Positions 1 through 5,288 of a DNA stretch of 7,532 nucleotides are shown piece after piece. A model generated the notes under the pieces. The model did no database searches. It had not been told where the DNA came from and saw only the letters and a program-made list of their open reading frames with translations. Position 1 is the stretch's first letter. The number at the start of each line of letters is the position of its first letter. A program made the position numbers and the translations under genes. This stretch comes from Methylotenera_A sp031429035. Lineage in GTDB: Bacteria > Pseudomonadota > Gammaproteobacteria > Burkholderiales > Methylophilaceae. The DNA lies in the NCBI GenBank assembly GCA_031429035.1, contig JANOYU010000007.1:1-7532 (forward strand), read 5' to 3'.

Positions 1-1
1 A

Positions 2-1483
2 ATCACCAAAACGCTAAATGAAGATCACGCGCTAACGCTGCGCGCTAATTGGTTTACTGAAGATTCACAAGTCAGCTACAGCGGTATTACGCAACGCGAA
101 TACAACAATTTTGGCGGTGAATATAATCCGTTTCAGCATGATAGTTTTGAAACTACGCGCTATGGGTTATCGGCCACCCACGATTGGCAAATTAACAGCA
201 ATGCGATATTAACTACCAATTTATATTACAGCTATTTTGACCGCGATTGGTGGCGTCAACAAAGTACGACAGCCCTCAATAGCGTTGCTGGAGGCGCTGG
301 CTGTGCAGCATTTGCAGCGGCGCGTATTGCAGGTACGGCGGCAAATGGTGACAACTGTCAAGGTAACCAAGGCCGTTTGCGTACTTATAATACTTATGGC
401 GTAGAGCCGCGTTTAACGGTTACCCATGCATGGGGTGAGCTTGAAGTTGGTGCAAAAGTGCATTTTGAAGACCAAGAACGCAAACAAAAAAATGGCGCGT
501 CATCCACTGCGCGTACAGGTAGTTTAAGCGAAAATAATGAGCGCCAAACCGATGCTTATTCTGGCTTTATTAGTAATAGATTCGACATAGGTCAGTTTTC
601 TATTACGCCAGCAATTCGCTATGAGCATATTGAAAATACACGCAAAAATGGTAGAACTGCAACAGTGCTTGTGCCTACCAAAGGTGACGATACTTTAGAT
701 GAATGGATTCCCGGTATTGCCGTGGCCTATAACCCAAACGAGCGCTTAACCGTGTTTGCAGGCGTGCACGAGGGTTTTGCGCCACCACGCACTGAGGATT
801 TAATTGGTGCAACTGGCGGCAGTGTCGACGTGGATGTAGAAAAATCGACCAATTGGGAACTGGGTTTTAGAGCGAAACCAAGCAATAATTTTAATGTTGA
901 GGCAACCGCTTTTTACAACGATTTTAAAAATTTAATCGCCGTTGGTTCAGTTGCCAGTAATGTTGCATTAAGCCAAGGCGAAGCCACATTTGCGGGTTTG
1001 GAGCTTGCGGGAAAATACGATTTTGACAATGGTTTTTATAGCCGCTTGGCTTACACATGGCTGCCAGTGGCCAAGCAAGATGACCCGTTTAGGCAAGTTA
1101 GCAACAATGCGGTTGTGGCTGGCAGTGCAAAAGGCAATCGCCAACCTTACGCGCCAAAAAATACATTAACTGCAGCGTTTGGCTACAAAATGAATAATTG
1201 GGACGCGCAAATTGAGGCGGTGCATGTGGGCAAGCAGTTCTCAGATTTTGCCGAAACGGGTAGTGTACCAAACACCGCTTTGGGCTTAACTGGCCAAATT
1301 GGTGAAATTGCCAGCTACACCATTTACAACGCTGCGCTTAATTACAATATGCCTGAGCATAAAACCACCTTGTTTTTAGTGGGTAAAAACATTTTTGATA
1401 AAGACTATATTGTTGACCGCACGCGTGGCATTTTAACTGGCACGCCAGCGCTTATTCAGGTTGGTGCTAGGTACGATTTTTAG
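2..1483 (+). CDS. TonB-dependent outer-membrane receptor, FecA-like (5' partial)
   Basis: The reading frame is open from base 2 and gives the C-terminal 493 residues. The N-terminal plug domain and signal peptide lie outside the window. What is visible is beta-barrel: alternating amphipathic strands with aromatic girdles, for example the strand ending in IRYEHIE, the segment FAGVHEGFAPPR at about residues 252-263, a late strand FLVGKNIFDKDYIVDRTRG, and a terminal strand ending in ARYDF. A C-terminal aromatic residue is the usual signal for outer-membrane barrel assembly. Two cysteines (residues 101 and 119) bracket a small Gly/Ala-rich stretch, probably a disulfide-closed surface loop. The family imports ferric siderophores, ferric citrate or other scarce ligands using TonB-ExbBD energy. 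The barrel resembles the Fe(3+)-dicitrate receptor group (COG4772-like), but the substrate cannot be fixed from this part. The stop TAG lies 17 nt inside the convergent gluQ gene. Sure of the receptor family, less sure of the ligand. Confidence 0.9.
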   Translation: MTKTLNEDHALTLRANWFTEDSQVSYSGITQREYNNFGGEYNPFQHDSFETTRYGLSATHDWQINSNAILTTNLYYSYFDRDWWRQQSTTALNSVAGGAGCAAFAAARIAGTAANGDNCQGNQGRLRTYNTYGVEPRLTVTHAWGELEVGAKVHFEDQERKQKNGASSTARTGSLSENNERQTDAYSGFISNRFDIGQFSITPAIRYEHIENTRKNGRTATVLVPTKGDDTLDEWIPGIAVAYNPNERLTVFAGVHEGFAPPRTEDLIGATGGSVDVDVEKSTNWELGFRAKPSNNFNVEATAFYNDFKNLIAVGSVASNVALSQGEATFAGLELAGKYDFDNGFYSRLAYTWLPVAKQDDPFRQVSNNAVVAGSAKGNRQPYAPKNTLTAAFGYKMNNWDAQIEAVHVGKQFSDFAETGSVPNTALGLTGQIGEIASYTIYNAALNYNMPEHKTTLFLVGKNIFDKDYIVDRTRGILTGTPALIQVGARYDF

Positions 1484-2450
1484 GCACGTTTTCTAATTGC
1501 CAATTGGCAATTGCCCAGCGCCACACCTCAGCCAGTGTGGCGTTTTTTATTTCAATAGGCGGCTGTTGACCTAAAAACTGCAGCGCCTGAAACACCAATA
1601 CTGGCGCCGCTTGTGGCGTGATGGCTTGCGCAAGCGTTTGCTTGCTAAGTTTTTCACCTTGCGCGTTTACCACCACAGGCACATGCGCGTATTTTAGTGT
1701 TGAAAAACCTAACAACTTCTGCAAATAAATCTGCCGTGGCGTGGAATCAAGCAAATCGGCACCGCGCACCACATGCGTTACATTTTGTGCGGCATCATCT
1801 ACCACCACCGCCAGTTGGTAAGCAAATAAACCATCTTTGCGCTTCAAAATAAAATCGCCAACATCCGTTGTTAATTGCTGCGAAATGTCACCTTGAATCG
1901 CATCTTTAAAAGCGATTTTTTGTGCATTATCAACATTGATGCGCCACGAGCCAGTATCTATGCGGCTTTCAGAGCTATATTTTTCGCTCGTGCTATTTTT
2001 AAGGCTTTTATTGAAGCAAGTTTTGGGATAAATAGCACCATCAATTCCGCTAGTAATTGCGGAATCTGCAATCTCTTTGCGCGAACAAGTGCAGGCATAT
2101 ATAAAGCCATTAAGCTTTAAATTAGTTAAATAATGTTCATAAATATCGCTGCGCTGGCTTTGGTAAAAGATTTTATTATTGTCTTCGCCATCCCACTCAA
2201 AACCAAACGCTTCTAATGTGTGCAAAATAGCATCCGCCGCACCCACCATTTCGCGTGGCTTGTCTAAATCTTCTATTCTAATCAGCCACTTGCCAGGCTG
2301 GTTATTATAAAAACTCGCTTTAGCATCGCAATAGCTGGCCACTGCGGCCACTAAACTACCAAAGTGCAGAGAACCCGTGGGAGAAGGCGCAAATCTACCC
2401 ACATAATTAGCAGATAAATTAGCGCTAGAATTAGTGGATACGGTGGACAT
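1467..2450 (-). CDS. gluQ: glutamyl-Q tRNA(Asp) synthetase (GluQ-RS)
   Basis: A 327-residue paralogue of the glutamyl-tRNA synthetase catalytic domain, without the anticodon-binding domain. The family activates glutamate and attaches it to the queuosine base at position 34 of tRNA(Asp). Visible motifs are the N-terminal YVGRFAPSPTGSLHFGSL (HIGH-like HFGS, residues 29-32), the IRIEDLDKPR substrate-binding stretch (58-66), the zinc-site pattern C120-x-C122 then Y141 and C145, and the KLSKQ (267-271) version of KMSKS. The length fits the family (about 300). The frame stays open upstream to 2723, but the start at 2450 is chosen because homologues begin about 15 residues before YVGRFAPSPTG and because GAAAG lies just upstream. 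The first 20 nt overlap the end of the DUF3301 gene, suggesting translational coupling. Its 3' end overlaps the receptor gene by 17 nt and contains that gene's terminator. Confidence 0.95.
   Translation of the reverse strand: MSTVSTNSSANLSANYVGRFAPSPTGSLHFGSLVAAVASYCDAKASFYNNQPGKWLIRIEDLDKPREMVGAADAILHTLEAFGFEWDGEDNNKIFYQSQRSDIYEHYLTNLKLNGFIYACTCSRKEIADSAITSGIDGAIYPKTCFNKSLKNSTSEKYSSESRIDTGSWRINVDNAQKIAFKDAIQGDISQQLTTDVGDFILKRKDGLFAYQLAVVVDDAAQNVTHVVRGADLLDSTPRQIYLQKLLGFSTLKYAHVPVVVNAQGEKLSKQTLAQAITPQAAPVLVFQALQFLGQQPPIEIKNATLAEVWRWAIANWQLENVPKNRT
1495..1512. repeat. perfect 18-bp palindrome
   Basis: AATTGCCAATTGGCAATT reads identically on both strands. It lies just after the receptor stop codon and inside the last codons of gluQ (encoding part of ANWQLEN). 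It sits 6 bp before the terminator hairpin at 1519 and could form a second stem in the receptor transcript. Confidence 0.6.
1519..1548 (+). terminator. intrinsic terminator of the TonB receptor gene, inside gluQ
   Basis: A perfect 8-bp stem CGCCACAC / GTGTGGCG with an 8-nt loop is followed at once by six T on the + strand, a classical Rho-independent terminator 36 nt after the receptor stop codon. There is no T tract on the minus side, so it should act only on receptor transcripts. It lies wholly within the 3' coding part of the opposing gluQ gene (codons of NATLAEVWR). Confidence 0.8.
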
Positions 2451-2784
2451 TACTTTCAACAGAGTCGGGTTGCGCGCTAGGTTGTGCATAGGGCGGAATA
2501 TGCCAAATTTGTAGCTGCTTGCCCAGCAATTGCAGGTTGCATTGCATGCGCTCGGCACCGCTGGCGCTAACTTCAAACGCATATACGCGTTGCAATTGCG
2601 CATGGCCACGACTATCGCGCCCCAGCCTAATTTGCATGCAAGCCACTGTTTCATCAAGTAATTGTAATTGCCAACGGCCAGCCAGCTCGCGCCCAAATTT
2701 AACAGCCACCTCGCGCTTGGCAATGCTGTCTAGCCAAAACCAAGCAAGGGCAATTAATATCACTAACAAAATAATTTCGAACAT
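2431..2784 (-). CDS. DUF3301-type small membrane-anchored protein
   Basis: A 117-residue protein with one N-terminal hydrophobic segment (about residues 3-17, FEIILLVILIALAWF), followed by a conserved-looking WLDSIAKREVAVKFGRELA stretch (17-34) and a polar C-terminal part predicted to be beta-rich and cytoplasmic. This arrangement matches, from memory, the DUF3301 family of uncharacterised proteobacterial proteins, and no function is known to me. The ATG at 2784 has a Shine-Dalgarno-like AAGTAGG at a good distance. It is the first gene of a two-gene operon with gluQ, overlapping it by 20 nt. The C-terminal tail (PSAQPDSVESN) looks disordered. Confidence 0.8.
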   Translation of the reverse strand: MFEIILLVILIALAWFWLDSIAKREVAVKFGRELAGRWQLQLLDETVACMQIRLGRDSRGHAQLQRVYAFEVSASGAERMQCNLQLLGKQLQIWHIPPYAQPSAQPDSVESNVHRIH

Positions 2785-2824
2785 AATGCCTACTTAATAT
2801 TTACAACAAACAAAAAAGAATTAA

Positions 2825-2833
2825 ACTATAGCA
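2825..2833 (-). promoter_or_regulatory. candidate extended -10 promoter for the DUF3301-gluQ operon
   Basis: On the minus strand the sequence TGCTATAGT gives an extended -10 (TGN followed by a 5/6 match to TATAAT). The expected start site is near 2818, about 34 nt before the ATG at 2784. No convincing -35 is seen, as is usual for extended -10 promoters. The surrounding 2785-2920 gap is very AT-rich. Confidence 0.4.
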
Positions 2834-2860
2834 ATCTAATATGCGTAATTTATTATATTT

Positions 2861-2889
2861 TTCAATAGATTGTGCGATAAAATTAAAAT
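2861..2889 (+). promoter_or_regulatory. weak candidate sigma-70 promoter for the 229-aa gene
   Basis: TTCAAT (2861-2866) and TAAAAT (2884-2889) are separated by 17 bp. The -10 matches at 5/6, the -35 at only 3/6. The region is AT-rich, so chance matches are likely. No strong Shine-Dalgarno sequence precedes the ATG at 2921. Confidence 0.25.
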
Positions 2890-2920
2890 AATTATTTAAA
2901 TCATTTTTGATGACTAAAGC

Positions 2921-3610
2921 ATGACCACCATAACCAACAACATTGATTCGCGCGAGCAGCAGGCGCTAGAAGTGTACATTAAGTTGCTCACCACCAAAGG
3001 TTTTGGCCCCGATACCTTTGTGCCGCGCATTAGTTTCTTAAATAAATTAATGCCATTATTAGAAGGCAAAGAAACCAGTGGCGGCGTGTATCGTAGCGTA
3101 ATAGAAGGCTTGATGGATTCTGTGCAAGCGGCCGATTGGCCTGAAAGCTTGGTTATTTCGCGCGAATATTACCCGTTTTGGATAGGTGATTTAAAAGCCG
3201 TTTCTAACTTAAGTAAAGCTACTACAACCGATGCGCTACCAATTGATTGGCAGCCTGCCAATGTGTTGCTAAGTGATTTATGGCATAGCGTTGATACTGA
3301 AAAATTTGGCACCACCGATGCGTGGGCAATTAAAGCTTACACCAAGGCATTGCGCTTTGAAAATGCCGAGCAAACGTTGATTGATACACGCTTAAAGCTG
3401 GCCAAAATTTTATTGGTGCGCATGCGCGACGCGCCCGATAAAAATAATAAAGTTTATCGCACCGTGGTAGATGCCACTTTGCCGCTGTTTGAAGTGAAGA
3501 AGAATCGCCGCTTGTTTTTGGTGGTAGTGCGCGAGTTTTTTCACTTTTGGGCGGGCAATCCAGATGCAGATAAATATATTTTGAATAGTAATACGGTGAG
3601 TATGCTGTGA
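2921..3610 (+). CDS. uncharacterised conserved-looking cytoplasmic protein (229 aa)
   Basis: I do not recognise a named family. The protein is soluble and probably mostly helical, with no signal peptide or membrane segment. Aromatic-rich patches stand out: REYYPFWIGDL (about residues 82-92), DWQPANVLLSDLWHSVD (about 110-126) and a C-terminal VREFFHFWAGNPDADKY. Codon use matches the surrounding chromosomal genes, so it looks like a genuine resident gene and not part of the island that follows. The ATG at 2921 is the first start in frame and the N-terminus (TTITNNIDSREQQALEVYIKLL) leads straight into a helix. Its stop codon is only 5 nt before the first inverted repeat at 3616, and no ordinary terminator is visible, so the repeat block may have displaced the original 3' flank. 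The function is unknown. It resembles lineage-specific hypothetical proteins of methylotrophic betaproteobacteria, which is only an impression. Confidence 0.75.
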   Translation: MTTITNNIDSREQQALEVYIKLLTTKGFGPDTFVPRISFLNKLMPLLEGKETSGGVYRSVIEGLMDSVQAADWPESLVISREYYPFWIGDLKAVSNLSKATTTDALPIDWQPANVLLSDLWHSVDTEKFGTTDAWAIKAYTKALRFENAEQTLIDTRLKLAKILLVRMRDAPDKNNKVYRTVVDATLPLFEVKKNRRLFLVVVREFFHFWAGNPDADKYILNSNTVSML

Positions 3611-3615
3611 TTGAA

Positions 3616-3690
3616 GGAAATTAATCGTGTCTGACCCCATTTATTGTAATCGTGTCTGACCCCATTTATTGTATGACCCCATTTATTGTA
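3616..3690 (-). repeat. left inverted-repeat cluster: two full and one truncated copies of repeat unit A
   Basis: Bases 3616-3645 are an exact reverse complement of 4201-4230 (30 of 30). Unit A, written in the minus orientation as ATCGTGTCTGACCCC plus ATTTATT, occurs at 3624-3645 and 3649-3670, with GTA as spacer. A shortened copy lacking the first 8 bases follows at 3674-3687. The two full copies plus spacers form a perfect 25-bp tandem duplication (3624-3648 and 3649-3673). Confidence 0.9.
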
Positions 3691-3926
3691 ACAAATCCAT
3701 AAGTAGTGCTTTGTATTTCTTTTATGAAGAAGGTGATATTGATATAGTTTATTTTAGTTTCATTTTAGGGTTTGTTTCTTTTGGTGAGAATGATTGTTCT
3801 TACAACAAGACAGAAAAGCAAATTATAAATGATGCATTGTCACTTACACATTTTCTGATTACTACGGGTGACTTTATTCCAGGCAAAACCGTTGAAAATA
3901 CTGATGGTACTCTTGATAAAAAATAA
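3669..3926 (+). pseudogene. orphan ORF fragment inside the repeat block, immunity-protein-like flavour
   Basis: An 85-codon frame whose only possible start is a TTG at 3669 lying in the left repeats, and whose stop TAA lies in the first minisatellite unit on the right. About residues 9-80 are therefore a captured piece of coding sequence with neither its own start nor its own end. The interior looks like real protein: ALYFFYEEGDIDIVYFSFI, then GENDCSYNKTEKQIINDALSL, then THFLITTGDFIPGKT and a DG turn. It is more AT-rich than the neighbouring genes. The acidic alternation of short helices and beta segments reminds me of small immunity proteins of contact-dependent or RHS-type toxins, but I cannot name a family. 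The nearby RHS remnant makes that guess slightly better. There is no Shine-Dalgarno sequence, and expression is doubtful. Confidence 0.4.
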
Positions 3927-3994
3927 ATAAAAAATAAATGGTAAAAAATAAATGTAAAAAATAAATGTAAAAAATAAATGGTAAAAAATAAATG
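3917..3994 (+). repeat. 13-14-bp minisatellite, about six units
   Basis: Units of TAAAAAATAAATG, ending in one or two G, begin at 3917, 3928, 3942, 3955, 3968 and 3982. The last unit runs directly into a full copy of repeat unit A (3987-4008). The units look like unit A cut off inside its G run, so the array probably arose by slippage or repeated partial duplication of the repeat end. Confidence 0.85.
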
Positions 3995-4008
3995 GGGTCA
4001 GACACGAT
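3987..4008 (+). repeat. repeat unit A, full copy (inner right)
   Basis: AATAAATGGGGTCAGACACG plus AT is identical to the unit at 4201-4222 and the reverse complement of those at 3624 and 3649. With the left cluster it encloses the orphan ORF and the minisatellite. Confidence 0.85.
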
Positions 4009-4178
4009 ATTCTTAATTTACATTTAAAATCAATATGTTAATAAATTTTAGCCTTAAAATATAGCTTTAACATCTGGATTCTTTCGCTTCGCTCAGAATG
4101 ACGAAATGTGATTCCAAACACTGGTACAGAATGACGGTTGAAGCCGAATATCTTTCACATCTTCACAACCCCAAAAAC
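4009..4178. other. AT-rich non-coding spacer with a common bacterial repeat
   Basis: No gene is supported here. The first 60 bases are very AT-rich. The remainder contains the repeat at 4074-4103 and a partial echo of it: CAGAATGACG occurs at 4094-4103 and again at 4127-4136. Confidence 0.5.
4074..4103. repeat. CATTCTGAGCGAAGCGAAAG-type dispersed repeat
   Basis: Read on the minus strand, this is CGTCATTCTGAGCGAAGCGA followed by AAGAATCCAG. Sequences of this kind recur in intergenic regions of many unrelated bacterial genomes, according to general knowledge. ATTCT and AGAAT at its two sides can pair into a short stem around the GC-rich centre. Confidence 0.65.
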
Positions 4179-4230
4179 TATCGAATAAATGGGGTTATCG
4201 AATAAATGGGGTCAGACACGATTAATTTCC
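4179..4230 (+). repeat. right inverted-repeat cluster: truncated plus full copy of unit A
   Basis: A 17-bp tandem duplication (TATCGAATAAATGGGGT at 4179-4195 and 4196-4212) joins a truncated copy of unit A to a full copy at 4201-4222. Bases 4201-4230 are the 30-bp exact inverted partner of 3616-3645. No obvious target-site duplication flanks the two ends (TTGAA before the left one, CCCGA after the right one). Confidence 0.9.
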
Positions 4231-4404
4231 CCCGAGCGCTTTTTGATGCTCCGAAAGCCTTGCTGCATAAGCCTTCAAGAGCATGTGAAATGATATGTGT
4301 GGTTTTAATATGGGGCGTTTTTTGGCGCGAAAAATGATTTTTTGCAGACTGATTATTTTTGATTAATGCTAGCTTCAAGCTCAATAAACACTGCTTTTGG
4401 AAAC
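4231..4404. other. non-coding segment between repeat A and motif B
   Basis: No convincing gene. An open frame on the minus strand crosses the stretch, but it begins in motif B and ends in repeat A, so it looks repeat-derived. A T-rich patch at about 4316-4345 contains GCGAAAAA / TTTTTTGC, an imperfect short hairpin. The base composition and closeness to the repeats suggest it belongs to the mobile repeat material. Confidence 0.4.
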
Positions 4405-4426
4405 AATAGGGGACGTACCACAATTT
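4405..4426 (+). repeat. motif B: GGGGACGTACCAC repeat
   Basis: AATAGGGGACGTACCACAAT is a relative of unit A and motif C: an AT-rich lead, a G run, then CR-K-AC-CAC followed by AATT. From general knowledge, motifs of the type GGGGACGTACCAC and GGGGACAGACCACG are frequent in intergenic repeats of beta- and gammaproteobacteria, often near REP-associated tyrosine transposases. No transposase is present here. Confidence 0.55.
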
Positions 4427-4449
4427 CTGTCATTTAACTGCACTGACAG
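4427..4449. repeat. short inverted repeat beside motif B
   Basis: CTGTCA (4427-4432) and TGACAG (4444-4449) can pair around an 11-nt loop. There is no T tract on either strand, so it is not a good intrinsic terminator. It lies 28 bp past the 3' end of vapC and may be part of the motif B element. Confidence 0.4.
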
Positions 4450-4477
4450 CCAATATCCATGAGGGTTGTAGCGCGAG

Positions 4478-4885
4478 TTACTTAAGTATTTCTACCGTTG
4501 GTTGCAAGCCAGCAACTTTTGCGCGTTTTTGCAAGCGTTTATCAAAACTTACAAAGGCTTTGCAATGTTGGGCGCGGGCTAAATGTAGTGCATCTGCAAA
4601 ATCTAAGCCGTGGGTGTAGGCCTCTATTACTGATTGTACAATAGCCCTGTCTTCAATTATTACGTGCTGCAACCCACACAACGCTTTGAATATGCGTGTA
4701 ATGTCTGCACGCGGCAACGCATAAAAGCCACGCATGACCCATTCAAACTCTAATACCACGGAACTAGACACAAAAACCGCTTGTGACATGGCTTGTATAG
4801 CAGCAGGCTTTTGCAGCGCAGCCTCGCTATCTTCTGGGTCATCAATAAAAAAACGCGCTAAAACGTTGGTATCTACCGCTTTCAT
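4478..4885 (-). CDS. vapC: PIN-domain ribonuclease toxin, VapC family
   Basis: 135 residues, the normal length for a single PIN domain. The acidic metal-binding residues are all visible: D5 in AVDTNVLARFF, E46 in SSVVLEFEWV, D98 in GLDFADALHLA (with D95 nearby), and D115 in FVSFDKRL. VapC toxins are Mg2+-dependent endoribonucleases that typically cut tRNA or rRNA and are held inactive by their cognate antitoxin. The start codon ATG overlaps the antitoxin stop in an ATGA (4-nt overlap), so the two are translated as a coupled pair from one mRNA. No active-site residue is missing, so it should be functional if expressed. Motif B lies just beyond its 3' end, and no clear terminator is seen there. 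Confidence 0.93.
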   Translation of the reverse strand: MKAVDTNVLARFFIDDPEDSEAALQKPAAIQAMSQAVFVSSSVVLEFEWVMRGFYALPRADITRIFKALCGLQHVIIEDRAIVQSVIEAYTHGLDFADALHLARAQHCKAFVSFDKRLQKRAKVAGLQPTVEILK

Positions 4886-5136
4886 TTTTTATCGCGCACT
4901 ATCGTTGTCGCCACATCAAAATCTGCTAAGTGACGTGGTTTGCCAGTTTTAGGTGCGGTGACCATACCTGCGCATGCACTGACTGTAGCAGGTTTAACCG
5001 AGTGCGAAGGTATAAGCCGTATGCCATTTTGCTCTTCAATAACTTCGAGTTGTGAGCCTGCCATTAAGCCTAAACGCTTGCGAATATTGGCTGGCAAAAC
5101 GATTTGCCCTTTTGAAGAAATAGTCATTATTGTCAT
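4882..5136 (-). CDS. vapB: AbrB/SpoVT-type antitoxin, VapB family
   Basis: 84 residues. The N-terminal swapped-hairpin DNA-binding domain is clear: MTISSKGQIVLPANIRKRLGL (residues 4-24), then AGSQLEVIEEQNGIRLIP. The C-terminal part (about 45-84, ending in PRHLADFDVATTIVRDKK) is the expected toxin-binding tail. The frame is open to 5187, but the ATG at 5136 is preferred because AGGA sits 8 nt upstream. An ATG at 5127 is possible but less well placed. VapB neutralises VapC and, alone or in complex, normally represses its own promoter. A 13-bp palindrome at 5201-5213 beside the predicted promoter is a plausible operator. Confidence 0.92.
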   Translation of the reverse strand: MTIMTISSKGQIVLPANIRKRLGLMAGSQLEVIEEQNGIRLIPSHSVKPATVSACAGMVTAPKTGKPRHLADFDVATTIVRDKK

Positions 5137-5185
5137 GATTAATATCCTGTACAAAAAATTAAATAAGTAGTGAAACAATAAAAGC

Positions 5186-5213
5186 ATTGTAGCATAATGG
5201 CTTACTAAGTAAG
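5186..5213 (-). promoter_or_regulatory. vapBC promoter with palindromic operator candidate
   Basis: On the minus strand TGCTACAAT (5186-5194) is an extended -10 with a 5/6 match, predicting a start near 5179 and a leader of about 43 nt. Just upstream, CTTACTAAGTAAG (5201-5213) is a palindrome apart from its central base, placed at roughly -22 to -34 where a repressor would block RNA polymerase. Binding of VapB or VapBC there is inferred. Confidence 0.45.
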
Positions 5214-5224
5214 AAATTATTTTA

Positions 5225-5249
5225 ACTGGGTGTTATAAAAAACACCAGT
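5225..5249. repeat. imperfect hairpin upstream of vapB
   Basis: ACTGGGTGTT and AACACCAGT pair over 9 bp with one bulged G around a six-base A/T loop. Read on the minus strand it is followed by TTAAAATAATTT, so weak termination towards vapBC is possible. Confidence 0.35.
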
Positions 5250-5288
5250 ACCGATTACACCTATGATGCTGAAAACCGCCTCACCCCC
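5235..5288 (+). pseudogene. remnant of an RHS/YD-repeat protein gene
   Basis: One frame reads STDYTYDAENRLTPH followed by a stop. YTYDAENRL is a characteristic core of the YD repeats of RHS proteins (large polymorphic toxins and wall-associated proteins). Only about one repeat remains, with no start codon and no downstream continuation. The similarity stops where the CCCCCATTG inverted repeat begins (5285-5293), which suggests an RHS gene was cut by insertion or deletion at the repeat. A second short frame nearby (GYIASRTYDT, 5323-5352) could be a further scrap, but this is weaker. Confidence 0.6.

Noticed and set aside
1440..1466. Intrinsic terminator for the gluQ operon on the minus strand
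   Set aside because: Only a 4-bp CTGG/CCAG stem followed by TTAAAAT is visible, too weak to call.
2451..2723. Upstream extension of gluQ to an ATG at 2723
   Set aside because: The extra 91 residues are Cys/Trp/Asn-rich and lie opposite the frame of the well-formed DUF3301 protein. Family members start near the ATG at 2450.
2519..2797. 92-codon plus-strand frame opposite DUF3301
   Set aside because: Its Ser/Cys/Arg-rich composition is typical of a shadow frame. The minus-strand protein has a membrane segment, a ribosome site and an operon context.
3624..3690. Short tandem repeats as a possible CRISPR array
   Set aside because: The spacer between copies is only 3 bp, the third copy is truncated, and there is no cas gene. 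They are duplicated element ends.
3616..4230. Complete insertion sequence
   Set aside because: The ends are good inverted repeats, but there is no transposase-sized frame and no target duplication. At most it is a non-autonomous element.
5137..5187. Longer vapB start at 5187
   Set aside because: The added hydrophobic residues are not typical of AbrB antitoxins, the stretch overlaps the predicted promoter -10, and AGGA supports the start at 5136.
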